The notes beneath the pieces were generated by a model. That model searched no databases and was not told the DNA's origin. It worked only from the letters and a program-made list of their open reading frames with translations. A program made the translations under genes and the position numbers. From Streptomyces parvus (GTDB lineage Bacteria; Actinomycetota; Actinomycetes; Streptomycetales; Streptomycetaceae): a stretch of 64,000 nt of DNA. Positions 43,453 to 52,406 of this stretch are shown here, piece after piece (position 1 is the stretch's first letter; every line of letters begins with the position of its first letter). The stretch is from positions 62,001 to 126,000 of the forward strand of contig NZ_BMRY01000010.1 in NCBI RefSeq assembly GCF_014648875.1, given 5' to 3'.

Positions 43453-44436
43453 CTGATCGACCTCACGGGCCCGTTCCCCGGCTGGAACCCCGAAGCGCGC
43501 CGCCTCTGGGACACCGTTCTGAGCGGCACCGTGAAGGGTCGGGGGGCGTGGGACACCTCGCCGCGCACCGGGGCGTCCGCCTTGCGGCACACACTGGCCG
43601 AACACGTCGGCGCCAACCCCGAGGAACTCGCCGTCACCTCCGGAATCCGCGGCCAGGTTGCCGCCCTCCTGGCGGACACCGGGACCCTGGTGGTGGAACG
43701 GCCCACTTTCCTCAGCGTGCCCAGGCTGGCCGAGCAGTACGGGAAGCGCGTCGTCTCGCGCGATTGGGAGGACATCCTGGCGGGTCGCGGGTTCCCCCCG
43801 GACAGTGTCCTGTGGATCACCAGCCCCGCTCGCAACCCCGACGGCCGGACCCTGACCCGGGCCGAGGCCGACCGGCTGGACGCCCTGGCCGCGGACGGCG
43901 CGAGGGTCGTCGTCAACCAGGCGTACCACTGGTGCGCGCCCGACGCGCCCCGGCCCCGGCGTGCCGTCCTGCTGGGCAGCCTGCACAAACTGGCCGGCGG
44001 TGGTGTCTCGCTGGGCTGGCGCGTCACGCCGGGCGGTGCCGGACCCGACCGCCCCGCCGCGGGCGGGCCACCGACCGGCTGGCAGCTCGCCTGGGCCGAT
44101 TTCATCGGACGGGGCGGGCTCGAACTGCTCCTTCCCGGTGCCCTGTACGGGCCGGCCGCGCGGTGCCGTCGCTTCGCCCAGGCCCTGAACCCGCCTGCCG
44201 GCGTACGGCTGTGCCACGGTGACGGCCCCTCGCTGTCGCTCGTGCTGCCCGACGGCGTGACGGAACAGACGGCCTGTGAGGAACTCGCGGTCCAAGGCCT
44301 CGCCGTCGGCGCCGGGTCGGCGTTCGGCTGGCACAAGAACGCCGTGCGGCTGTCCTTCACCGGGGCGGCCGACGACGACCTGACGGGATGTGTCGAGGGC
44401 GTGCACCGGGCCCTGGCCCGGCTCCTGCCGGCCTGA
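43453..44436 (+). CDS. PLP-dependent aminotransferase (fold type I), probable CTG start
   Basis: 327 residues if translation starts at CTG 43453. The coding sense (LIDLTGPFPGWNPEARRLWD) begins exactly there. AGGAG lies 6 bp upstream, and a TAG at 43441 closes the frame before it. The only other start would be GTG 43531, which would discard conserved N-terminal sequence. The Schiff-base Lys is in VLLGSLHKLAGGGVSLGWR (about Lys179), and NQAYHWC holds the usual Asp/Tyr region in altered form. It resembles the aminotransferase part of MocR-like enzymes, and is short for the family. It should make or consume an amino acid building block. The nucleotidyltransferase gene follows 29 bp downstream. 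Confidence 0.78.
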   Translation: MIDLTGPFPGWNPEARRLWDTVLSGTVKGRGAWDTSPRTGASALRHTLAEHVGANPEELAVTSGIRGQVAALLADTGTLVVERPTFLSVPRLAEQYGKRVVSRDWEDILAGRGFPPDSVLWITSPARNPDGRTLTRAEADRLDALAADGARVVVNQAYHWCAPDAPRPRRAVLLGSLHKLAGGGVSLGWRVTPGGAGPDRPAAGGPPTGWQLAWADFIGRGGLELLLPGALYGPAARCRRFAQALNPPAGVRLCHGDGPSLSLVLPDGVTEQTACEELAVQGLAVGAGSAFGWHKNAVRLSFTGAADDDLTGCVEGVHRALARLLPA

Positions 44437-44465
44437 CACCGCACGAGAGGAAGAAGACGACAATC

Positions 44466-45824
44466 ATGGGACAGAACGTGGCCGACGACGCTGTACGCGA
44501 GCGACTGCTCTCCTTCGGCATCCTCCAGCCCCGGCACGGCACTCCGGAGCTTCTCGACGCTCTGCGGCAGGTGGGCAGCCGCGAGGCCGCGGACCTGTTG
44601 TTCCGTCACAAGATCAGCAGCATGTCCCGGGCCACCGCTGAGAGCCTGGCTCTCACCGCGGCCCCCGAGGACCGTGAACTGTTCACCGAGTTCGCCGAGC
44701 GCCTCGCCGAGCGCGCCTCCGTCATGGCGAGCCGCTGGAGCAGTTCCGCCGAGGTCGGCCGGCTCGTCACCCGGTTCGCCGAGGAGGAGGGTGTCTCCTG
44801 GTGGACGATGAAGGGGTTCTCCTTCCGCCCCCTCTACCCGGAGGGGTGTCGTCGGGACGTGGGTGACCTGGACGTCCTCGTCACCACCATGGACGACGCC
44901 TGGAAGCTGGCACGGCGGTTGCGCGAGGACAGCTACATATACCTCGACATCGAGCTGCCCTGGTTCAAGCGTGACGTCACCACGGGCGAGTTGTACGGCC
45001 AGATCCGGCTGACCACCCCGAACCGTGACCGGCTCTCCATCGACATCCACGCGGGCCCCTACTCCGTGCGCCACTGCGCGGTCATGCCCTTGCGCCGCAC
45101 CTGGGAAGGCCACGGCACTCCCGGCGGTCCGCTCGCGTTCGAGGACGATGTGTGCGCCGTCGTCGCCAACGCGGCAGGGGACTGCTTCGTCACCGCGAAG
45201 ATGGTCAACGACCTGCTGCTGTGTCTGGAGCGCGACCTCGACATCGCGTACGTCCACGCGACTCTCGACCACGCCGGTCTGCTGCCGTTCCTCGCCACTT
45301 GCCTGGGACGGGTCCGCGACTGGTGCGAGGTGACCCCGGCTCAGAGCGAGCAGATCGCGCGCCTGACCCCGGCCCTCTCCCCGGAGCCGGTGCCGCCGGT
45401 GACCGGTGCCGACGGGGACGTGCGCTGCGAGGTCACCGTCGCCCACGCGCGCGGGATCGCCGGCCGGCTCTTCCCGCAGGACGCCGGCCGGGTGGAGTCC
45501 GTGGCCGCTTCCGCACTCGATGCCTACGGCACCGACCACCCGCTCCGTCTGGTGCGCGAGGACGAGGTGCAACCCTTGGTGTGGGACGACCTGAACAACT
45601 GGACCTGCGTGCGGCTCGTCCCACAGGAGCTGGCGGTCGCGCGGCTCGTCGGCGGGGAGCCGAAGCCGCAGGCCCGGGTGGAGCCGGGACGGGCGCTGTC
45701 CGAGCAGGTCACCGTTGTGGGCACCGGGAGCGGGACGCTGGTCCACGCCATCGGTGACACCTTCGTGCCCACGGTGGACTTCGCGCTTCCGGACACGCTG
45801 GTGGCCGCACTCGCCGGTCACTGA
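44466..45824 (+). CDS. Nucleotidyltransferase family protein (PF14907-like)
   Basis: 452 residues from ATG 44466. Features of the uncharacterised NTP_transf_5 family are SWWTMKGFSFRPLYPEGCRR (Lys116) directly followed by DVGDLDVLV with metal-binding Asp134/Asp136. The N-terminal 100 residues are helical and the C-terminal 200 are of mixed type without a recognised domain. PF14907 members occur with PqqD- and HprK-like proteins and in some lasso-peptide clusters, but their reaction is generally unknown. Here it follows the aminotransferase in one transcription unit, and its stop overlaps that of the convergent hydrolase gene by 7 bp. Confidence 0.75.
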   Translation: MGQNVADDAVRERLLSFGILQPRHGTPELLDALRQVGSREAADLLFRHKISSMSRATAESLALTAAPEDRELFTEFAERLAERASVMASRWSSSAEVGRLVTRFAEEEGVSWWTMKGFSFRPLYPEGCRRDVGDLDVLVTTMDDAWKLARRLREDSYIYLDIELPWFKRDVTTGELYGQIRLTTPNRDRLSIDIHAGPYSVRHCAVMPLRRTWEGHGTPGGPLAFEDDVCAVVANAAGDCFVTAKMVNDLLLCLERDLDIAYVHATLDHAGLLPFLATCLGRVRDWCEVTPAQSEQIARLTPALSPEPVPPVTGADGDVRCEVTVAHARGIAGRLFPQDAGRVESVAASALDAYGTDHPLRLVREDEVQPLVWDDLNNWTCVRLVPQELAVARLVGGEPKPQARVEPGRALSEQVTVVGTGSGTLVHAIGDTFVPTVDFALPDTLVAALAGH

Positions 45825-46558
45825 GACGGGGCCGGGCCGCCCGCACCACCGGCGGTCCGGCCGCCTCGGTCCCCGACGGTGGCCACGGAGCCCAGCAGAC
45901 GTGCCACGTCCGGCGCATGGTCCGGCATCATGTCGTGGCCTGCCTCCAGCTCGTGATAGCTCCATGCGGGGTGCGTACGTGCCGTCCGCGCCGCCGCGGC
46001 GTAGGCCGACGAGGGCGTACGGGCCGCGGCACGCACGTACGTCCGGGTGAACGGGCCTTCCTCCACGGCCATCGGGAGCGACAGCGGCTCGCGGAAGGTC
46101 GCCGCGGGCTGGAGGGAGAGTCGGGCGACGGGCAGCAGCCTGGCCAGCCGCGCCGGGTCCGTGCCCTGGAGGCGCGGCGGCGCGATCCAGTCGCCTCCGG
46201 GGTCCGGATGGCGGCGGAGAGACTGCACGGAGCGGCCGTCCCGCGCCAGCAGGGCGTCCAGGAGCACCAGATGGGCCACCCGGTGCGGGGCTCGCACCGC
46301 CGCGACCTGCGCCACGACCCCGCCGTAGCTGTGCCCGACGAGCGCCACCCGGTCCAGGTCCTCGTACCGCAGCAGGTTCAGGACGTCCTGGACATGCGTC
46401 TCCACATCGATCCCGGGACGCGCGAGGTGGACCCGCTCGCCGAGACCGGTCAGCGACGGTGCGAAGACCTCGTGCCCGGCCTGCCGCAGCGGCTCCCGCA
46501 CGCCACGCCAGACGTACGCGCCCGTCCACGCGCCGTGCACCAGAACGAACACCGTCAC
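45818..46558 (-). CDS. Alpha/beta hydrolase (EstC/salicylate-esterase-like)
   Basis: 246 residues from GTG 46558, overlapping the kinase-like stop (GTGA) with GAGGAGG 7 bp upstream. The oxyanion region is LVHGAWTGAYVW. The nucleophile is Ser77 in LVGHSYGGVV, and the His is in ELEAGHDMMPDHAPD near residue 222. It is the last gene of the E1-ACP chain. It could release or hydrolyse the product from the carrier, or act as an editing thioesterase or esterase. No signal peptide. Confidence 0.82.
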   Translation of the reverse strand: MTVFVLVHGAWTGAYVWRGVREPLRQAGHEVFAPSLTGLGERVHLARPGIDVETHVQDVLNLLRYEDLDRVALVGHSYGGVVAQVAAVRAPHRVAHLVLLDALLARDGRSVQSLRRHPDPGGDWIAPPRLQGTDPARLARLLPVARLSLQPAATFREPLSLPMAVEEGPFTRTYVRAAARTPSSAYAAAARTARTHPAWSYHELEAGHDMMPDHAPDVARLLGSVATVGDRGGRTAGGAGGPAPSQ

Positions 46559-47631
46559 CGCAGGACCTCCTCGGTGAGGGCGGCCAGGTAGGCGTCGAGC
46601 AGCGCGAGTCCGGGTGCGGCACTGTCGTACGTCCGGCTCCACCACCGCTCCTCCAGGACGGCGAGGAGTTCCGGGTCGGCGACGCGGCGCACCCAGAACA
46701 GGTGGGTCGCGCCCCACCGCAGGCAGATCGCCAGGTCGTACCAGGCCGGTACGCCGGCGAGGACGCGTACGGGGACACCGGCCGACCGCAGTCCGGCCAG
46801 ATACCCCTCCAGGACCGCGTCGTGATAGATCCCGAGTTCCCCGGCCGGGATCAGCAGCCGTGCCGCGCTCGACGCGAACAGCTGCGCCGCGTCCGCGCCG
46901 AGTGCTTCCATGCCGGTGTAGGACCAGTCGACGGCTACGGTGCGGTCCGGCGAGACGCGCAGCAGGTTGAGGCGATTGGCGTCGAGGTGACCGAGCGCGA
47001 CGGGCGCCGCGTCCAGCCGGTCGAGCAGTGCGGTCCTGCTCCGCCAGATGCGGGTGGTCCGCGCGACGGCCGCCACGGGGTCCAGGACGTCCGAGACCGC
47101 GGTTCGTGCCCGGGGGGTGAGCGTGCGCAGGGCCGAGATCGTCGCAGGCACCGTCGAGCCGAACCACCACCGCAGCCAGCCGCGGCTCATCCACTCGGGC
47201 GGATCCTGCGAAGCAGCGTGCAGGCGAGCACCGTTGAACGCGCCCAGGTGCTCGGCGACCTCCCGGTAGTCGGTGAGCGACCACCGTTCGTACGGCTCGG
47301 CCACGTCCTCCAGCGCGAGCGTCACCGCGCCGTCCGGACCCTCGGTGACGCCGAGCAGTGCGGGCGGCCGCAGCGGGCCGTCCGACCAGACGCCCAGCTC
47401 ACCCGAGTCGTGCGCCTCGTAGAAGTACCGCTCGCGCGCCCAGTAGTGGCAGTCACGCGGGTCGCGCCCGATCCCCGGGCCCATCCCGTGGATGTTTCCC
47501 GCGTGCGGGGAAAGCACCTTCAGGATGTGTCCGGGGTTCCCCTCGTGTGCCGCGACGCGCAGCACCTGCTCGGTCGCCGCACCGAAGTGCCCGGTCAGTG
47601 GTGTCACCGGTGCCGAAGACGGCGCAGTCAC
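46555..47631 (-). CDS. APH/choline-kinase-like phosphotransferase
   Basis: 358 residues from GTG 47631 (GTGA overlap with the GNAT stop). The kinase catalytic motifs are VALGHLDANRLNLL (Asp217, Asn222) and metal-binding VAVDWSYTG (Asp235). The N-lobe is divergent, with HILKVLSPH perhaps supplying the ATP-binding Lys. Family members phosphorylate small molecules such as aminoglycosides, macrolides or choline. In this cluster it could be a self-resistance kinase or a tailoring step. Confidence 0.78.
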   Translation of the reverse strand: MTAPSSAPVTPLTGHFGAATEQVLRVAAHEGNPGHILKVLSPHAGNIHGMGPGIGRDPRDCHYWARERYFYEAHDSGELGVWSDGPLRPPALLGVTEGPDGAVTLALEDVAEPYERWSLTDYREVAEHLGAFNGARLHAASQDPPEWMSRGWLRWWFGSTVPATISALRTLTPRARTAVSDVLDPVAAVARTTRIWRSRTALLDRLDAAPVALGHLDANRLNLLRVSPDRTVAVDWSYTGMEALGADAAQLFASSAARLLIPAGELGIYHDAVLEGYLAGLRSAGVPVRVLAGVPAWYDLAICLRWGATHLFWVRRVADPELLAVLEERWWSRTYDSAAPGLALLDAYLAALTEEVLR

Positions 47632-48263
47632 CGTGTTCTCGCGTCGAGCCGGTCGCGGATTCGGGCCCACTCCGTGTCGAGGACCGAGTAGACGGCGGTG
47701 TCGCGCACCGTGCCGTCGTATCCGGCCTGGGCGTTGCGCAGCACCCCGTCCAGGCTCGCTCCCAGCCCTTCGAGTGCTCGCCGCGAGCGCATGTTGCGGA
47801 CGTCGGTGCGGAAGGTCACCCGGCGCATCCGCCACTGCTCGAAGGCGAATCCGAGCAGCAGCCGCTTCGCCTCCCGGTTGACGCCGGTGCCCTGCGCCCG
47901 GACGGTCAGCCAGGTGTAGCCGATCTCGACGGCCTCCGGCACGCCCACGGGACGGGGCCGGTGCTCGGGCAGCCACTTCCAGTGCTCGAAGTAGCAGAAC
48001 CGGGTGGTGCCCAGCACCCGCCCGTCGAAAGGGTCGGTCACCGCGAACGGCACCGCCTCTCCCTTGGCGCGTCCCGTCACGGCCCGCTCGACGTAGGCCG
48101 CCATACGGGTCTCGTCGGCGGGCACGTCGGTGAACCGGAACCGCTCCCGCTCCTCGCGGGCCGCCTCGACCAGGCCCGGGACGTGGCCGGCGTCGAGCGG
48201 AACCAGGCGTACCGACGGGCTTTCGAGGACGGGGACCGTGGAGAAGTCCTGCTCGGTCGCCAC
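47628..48263 (-). CDS. RimJ/RimL-type N-acetyltransferase
   Basis: 211 residues from GTG 48263 (GGAAGG about 7 bp upstream). GTG 48269, overlapping the dehydrogenase stop as GTGA, is the alternative. The sequence shows SVRLVPLDAGHV, IGYTWLTVRAQGTGVNREAK (acetyl-CoA loop) and RTDVRNMRSRRALEGLGA, all typical of the Acetyltransf_3 group. It may acetylate the product, an intermediate or a protein; self-protection is plausible next to the APH-like gene. Confidence 0.8.
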   Translation of the reverse strand: MATEQDFSTVPVLESPSVRLVPLDAGHVPGLVEAAREERERFRFTDVPADETRMAAYVERAVTGRAKGEAVPFAVTDPFDGRVLGTTRFCYFEHWKWLPEHRPRPVGVPEAVEIGYTWLTVRAQGTGVNREAKRLLLGFAFEQWRMRRVTFRTDVRNMRSRRALEGLGASLDGVLRNAQAGYDGTVRDTAVYSVLDTEWARIRDRLDARTR

Positions 48264-48265
48264 CC

Positions 48266-49561
48266 TCACGCCTTCCCGTCGGCCGTGGAGAAGAGCGCGG
48301 CATGGCCCGACCCCGAGGTGCCGTCGACCGAGAGGAGCCCCACCTCTCGGTCCAGCAGGGCGAGTTGCCCGTTGGCGACCAGCAGCCGGTCGTTGGAGTA
48401 CATGAGTCTCGCCGCGCGCAGATCGCGGAAGGCTCGCTCCAGGGGTGTGCCGGGCGAACGTGTGTAGCCGTACCGGAGCCCGGCGATCTGGACGAGGTCG
48501 TCCACGGCGCCGAACGCCGCTTCCGAGACCTCCACCTTCAGTCCGTTGATGTGCAGTTGGAAGGCGACGTCGGAGTGGCGGCCGGGTCCCGCCGAATCGA
48601 GGGCGTCCAGTTCCTCGTACTCGGTCAGGCACGCGCCCAGGAAAGCTCCCGCCGCGTCGAGACGCAGCCGGACCCGGGCCAGTTGGTGCGAGGCGAGATC
48701 CGAACGGCCCCGTTCACGACGGACCTTGGGGTCGCGCAGCAGACCGACGACATGGCGCAGCGCGCCCTGCGCCACGCCGAGCCACACCGCGCACCAGGCA
48801 AGGTGCCCGACCGGGATCAGTGTCCGCACAGCCACGGCGGGGAAGCCTGCGGGCCCGCCCACCAGGTGCTCCTCGGTGAGCCTCGCCCGCAGGGTGAGGC
48901 CGACGCTCGCCGTGCCGCGCATCCCCAGGGTCTCCCAGCCGGACCGGAAGGCGACCTCGGCGTCCTCGCGCGGGACGAAGGCGAGCGAGACGTCGTTGGC
49001 CGGGCTGTCGGGCCCGGTACGCATCGTGACCAGGTAGGCGTCGGCCTCCAGGCCGGCCGTCACCACCGGGGCGTCGCGCTCCAGGAGCAGCCCGTTCTCG
49101 TCGGTGTCGAGCGCCGCCAGCGCGGACAGCAGATGCCCGCCCTTGCCCGCCTCCGTGGTGATCGAGGCCAGCAGGCAGTCCCCCGCGGCGATCCGGGGAA
49201 GGACTCGGGAGCGCAGTTCCTCCCCGCCGTGCCGCACCAACGTCGCGACCTGCTGGCAGTGCATGGCCCAGATCATCGCCGTCGAAGCGCAGCCGGCGCC
49301 CAGGATCCGGCCCACCCGCGTCATGTCGTGCAGTCCCAGGCCGAGCCCGCCGTGGGCGGTCGGCACCAGCAGGCCGAGCAGGCCGGTCTCGCGCAGCCGC
49401 TGCACGTGGGCGGCGGGGAAGGCGGCCGCCTCGTCGGTCTTCGCGGCTCCCCGGGCGAACTCGTCGCTCAGTCGCCGCGCCAGGGCGAGAACGGCCTCGC
49501 GCCGGACGTTCTCGTCGGCGTCACGCACCCGCTCGTCGGCCCCGCCGGGCGTGGTGCTCAC
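48266..49561 (-). CDS. Acyl-CoA dehydrogenase-like flavoprotein
   Basis: 431 residues from GTG 49561 (GTGA overlap with the ACP stop). The fold is recognisable from LRETGLLGLLVPTAHGGLGL, SITTEAGKGGHLLSALAALD and GWETLGMRGTASVGLTLRA. It directly follows the carrier protein gene, so an acyl-ACP rather than acyl-CoA substrate is likely. Relatives in antibiotic clusters either desaturate or oxidise carrier-bound acyl groups, and some hydroxylate amines. The catalytic Glu was not identified with confidence. Confidence 0.8.
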   Translation of the reverse strand: MSTTPGGADERVRDADENVRREAVLALARRLSDEFARGAAKTDEAAAFPAAHVQRLRETGLLGLLVPTAHGGLGLGLHDMTRVGRILGAGCASTAMIWAMHCQQVATLVRHGGEELRSRVLPRIAAGDCLLASITTEAGKGGHLLSALAALDTDENGLLLERDAPVVTAGLEADAYLVTMRTGPDSPANDVSLAFVPREDAEVAFRSGWETLGMRGTASVGLTLRARLTEEHLVGGPAGFPAVAVRTLIPVGHLAWCAVWLGVAQGALRHVVGLLRDPKVRRERGRSDLASHQLARVRLRLDAAGAFLGACLTEYEELDALDSAGPGRHSDVAFQLHINGLKVEVSEAAFGAVDDLVQIAGLRYGYTRSPGTPLERAFRDLRAARLMYSNDRLLVANGQLALLDREVGLLSVDGTSGSGHAALFSTADGKA

Positions 49562-49836
49562 GGTGCCTGCCGGATCTCTGTGACCGTCTGCCACAGCGAA
49601 CCGATCGTACGGAACGTCTCGGCGCTCAGCCGCTCCTCGGGGAAGGTCATGTCGAGCGTCTCCTCCAGGGCCAGCATCAGCGAGATGGACCCCAGCGAGT
49701 CGAGTCCGTAGGAGGCAAGCGTCGCCTCCGGGGCCGGCTCCTCGCCCGCGGGCAGGGCAGGCAGGAACTCCCGGAGAACGCCGAGGAATTCCTGTGTCGG
49801 CTCGGGTTGCGTCGCGCTGTCCGTCGTATGGGTCAC
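49558..49836 (-). CDS. Acyl carrier protein
   Basis: 92 residues from GTG 49836 (GTGA overlap with the E1 stop). Phosphopantetheine attachment Ser47 lies in LASYGLDSLGSISLMLALEE, followed by the helical MTFPEERLSAETFRTIGSL. It is a free-standing carrier. Its place between the E1 and the dehydrogenase-like gene says that the acyl unit made by E1 is probably held here while oxidised. Confidence 0.87.
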   Translation of the reverse strand: MTHTTDSATQPEPTQEFLGVLREFLPALPAGEEPAPEATLASYGLDSLGSISLMLALEETLDMTFPEERLSAETFRTIGSLWQTVTEIRQAP

Positions 49837-52004
49837 TGTTCCGCTTCTCCCGATCGTTTGTTCCGGACGAGCCGCTCGACGGCCCTCACCACATCGGCGG
49901 CCCCGATGACCGCCTGCCTTTCCAGCTGGTGGGCCACCGGCTGGACGTCCGCGCAGGCCAGACAGGCGAGGCGGAGTCCGGCGACCCGTTCCACGAGTTC
50001 GGCGACGAGACGCGGGCCGATGGCCTGTCCGCGTGCGGCCGGGTCGACGAACAGGCCGCGGCCGGTGCGCCGAACCGATTCCTCCACCGTCGCCCGGTCC
50101 ATCGCCACGGTGTCCAGCGCACGCAGGTCGACGACCTCGGCGTCGATCCCGGACGCCGTGAGCAGTTCCGCCGCCTCGATGGCCCAACGGACGCCGAGCC
50201 CGTACGTGACGATGCTGACGTCGGATCCCCGACGTATCCGCCGGGCCCCCTCCAGAGGGAGCCGGGCGGTGAGGTCCGCCTCGGTCAGGGCCAGCACTTC
50301 GTCGTAGAGCTGGGTGAACTCGACGATCAGGACCGGGTCGTCGCACTCCAGGGCCGAGCGGAGGACGCCCAGGTAGTCCCGGGCGTCGGCGGGCGCGTAC
50401 ACCCGCCAGCCGGGGAACGAGGCGAACAGTCCAACGGGGTTCAGCCCGTGCTGCGGCCCGTAGCCCAGCCCGACGGGCACCTTGGTCCTGACGATCACCG
50501 GTGCCTGGGCGGTGTTGCCGTAGAGGGCGCGGACCATGCCTATGTGGTTGAAGAGCTGATCGGCGGCGATCAGCGCGAAGCTTCCGTACATCAGCTCCAC
50601 CACCGGACGGACCCCGACCATCGCCGCCCCGCCCGCGAGACCTACGAACGAGGCCTCCGTTATCGGGGTGTCGATGATCCGCGAGCCGACGAGCGCCGGG
50701 TTCAGGCGGCCAGTCCGCGCCAGCAGGCCACCGGGCTTGCCGACCTCCTCACCGAGCAGAACGACCTCGGGCGATCCGGCCAGAGCCCTGGCCAGGCCCT
50801 CGCCGATCGCCTCCTCGAAGGTCAGCTCCGTCGCCGGCTCATCGGATCGCGCAGGACCGGGCGTGTCACGGCCGGGCCGGTCCTCCCCGAATCGGGGAAG
50901 CACGGGAGCCCGCAGCAGAGCGAAGGGGTCCAGCGTCGGAGGGGCCGCCTCCGGCGTGCTCACCTCCTCGAAGATCCGCGCGGTGACCGCTGCCGCGGCC
51001 TCGGCCACCGCACGCTCCTCGCCGGGTGCCAGCAGGCCCTCCCGCAGGAGCGTCGGAGCCAGCGACTCCAGAGGATCCCGGCGCAGCCAGTGCGCCTCCT
51101 CCTCGGCGCTCCGGTAGCCCGCGGCGCTGCCCGGGCGGCCGCCCGTGTGGTCCAGGTGGCGGTAGGTCCGCACTTCGAGCAGCGCGGGCCCGTCGCCCCG
51201 CCGCACCCCGTCGATGAGCGCGCCGGCGGCCGAGACGAGAGCGGCCGGTTCGTCGCAGGAGACCTCCACCGCGCGCAGGCCGTGCGCGGCGCCCTGGGAC
51301 GCCAGCGGCAGAACGGCCGACACCTCCTGGGGACGTGTGGCCTCCGCGTAGCCGTTGTTCTCCACGACGATCAGCAGGGGAAGGCCCAGCACCCGGGCGA
51401 GATTGGCCGTCTCGTGGAACGTGCCCTGATTGACCGCCCCGTCGCCGATGAAGCACACGGCGCAGCCGTCGGTCCCCCGGAGGGAGTGCGCGAACGCGAG
51501 ACCACTCGCGAGCGGTATGCCCCCGCCCACGATGGCGGTCGACCCGATGAAGCCGACGCTCGCGTCCCGCAGGTGCATCGACCCCCCGGCGCCGTGGTTC
51601 ACCCCGGTGGTCAGGCCCATGATCTCGGCGAACGCCGCGCCGAGCTGCTTCGCGGCCCCCTCGGGAAACCGGTCGCGCAGGGGGTCCCACGCGCTGTCGA
51701 GGGTCTGGGCGAGGGACTGGACCAGAAAGTGCTGGTGCGCGCGATGGCTCCCCATGACGTGGTCGCCGGGCAGCAGATGGCGCAGCACGGCGGCCGGAAC
51801 GGCTTCCTGGCCGATCGCGGTGTGCACCGGTCCGGTCACCTCGCCGCGTGCGGCGCGTTCGATCAGACCTGTCTCGAAAAGGCGCACGATCCGCATGTCG
51901 AAAAGCATGCGCAGGAAGGCGGACCTGCCGATACGGCGGTAGTCGGCGGGCTCGTCACGAAAAGTGCTGACCGGTTCGAAGGGCTGGACGGTATGGCTCA
52001 GCAA
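49833..52004 (-). CDS. Fused alpha/beta E1 component of a TPP-dependent 2-oxoacid dehydrogenase-like enzyme
   Basis: 723 residues from TTG 52004 (GAGG 5 bp upstream). The alpha half has the TPP motif CFIGDGAVNQGTFHETANLA (GDG at about 187-189, NN at about 216-217) and NHGAGGSMHLRD. After a Pro-rich linker near residue 375 the beta half begins ELTFEEAIGEGLARALAGSP and has ITEASFVGLAGGAAM and GPQHGLNPVGLFASFPGW. No lipoyl E2 or E3 lies nearby, so this is not housekeeping pyruvate dehydrogenase. Similar E1-ACP sets in tetrahydroisoquinoline antibiotic clusters place a two-carbon glycolyl unit on a carrier. A comparable role is inferred here. Confidence 0.82.
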   Translation of the reverse strand: MLSHTVQPFEPVSTFRDEPADYRRIGRSAFLRMLFDMRIVRLFETGLIERAARGEVTGPVHTAIGQEAVPAAVLRHLLPGDHVMGSHRAHQHFLVQSLAQTLDSAWDPLRDRFPEGAAKQLGAAFAEIMGLTTGVNHGAGGSMHLRDASVGFIGSTAIVGGGIPLASGLAFAHSLRGTDGCAVCFIGDGAVNQGTFHETANLARVLGLPLLIVVENNGYAEATRPQEVSAVLPLASQGAAHGLRAVEVSCDEPAALVSAAGALIDGVRRGDGPALLEVRTYRHLDHTGGRPGSAAGYRSAEEEAHWLRRDPLESLAPTLLREGLLAPGEERAVAEAAAAVTARIFEEVSTPEAAPPTLDPFALLRAPVLPRFGEDRPGRDTPGPARSDEPATELTFEEAIGEGLARALAGSPEVVLLGEEVGKPGGLLARTGRLNPALVGSRIIDTPITEASFVGLAGGAAMVGVRPVVELMYGSFALIAADQLFNHIGMVRALYGNTAQAPVIVRTKVPVGLGYGPQHGLNPVGLFASFPGWRVYAPADARDYLGVLRSALECDDPVLIVEFTQLYDEVLALTEADLTARLPLEGARRIRRGSDVSIVTYGLGVRWAIEAAELLTASGIDAEVVDLRALDTVAMDRATVEESVRRTGRGLFVDPAARGQAIGPRLVAELVERVAGLRLACLACADVQPVAHQLERQAVIGAADVVRAVERLVRNKRSGEAEQ

Positions 52005-52406
52005 ACGTGCCTCTTTCCGTTCTGGCGCCGACGGTCCGAGCACACGATCCCGCCCCTGGCAGAACGACGCCCCCGTCACACCGCACAACTGTCCCGACAG
52101 CCGTACTCCCCGTAGCGGCGGGCCGCACTATACCCACGGGGCAGCTCGCGGATCGAGCACTGTCCAGCATGTGTACACCGGGGCGGTACGAACGCCTTCT
52201 CGCAGCTCAAAGCGGGTAGTTGGTGGTCGCGCGGCCCCGGGTCGGGCGGGTGGTACGTTCATCCGCAGCTGCCGCCCGGGTCTTTCTCACCAGCGCCGCG
52301 CGCGTGCCCGGACGGCGAGAGCGCAACCCGTCACAGCCATCCGCGGCCCTGGCCCGGCCCCGTCCGGGTGCTCCCGCCGGCGCCCACTCCGTCACCTGGA
52401 GCGAAC
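52005..52406. other. Divergent promoter region between E1 and paralogue 2 genes
   Basis: 402 bp, no gene supported. It should contain promoters for the two main divergent operons of the cluster. No clear -35/-10 pair or long inverted repeat could be assigned. Confidence 0.45.

Noticed and set aside
49833..52004. Housekeeping pyruvate or branched-chain dehydrogenase E1
   Set aside because: Alpha and beta parts are fused, no E2/E3 genes are adjacent, and the gene overlaps an acyl carrier protein gene within a cluster.
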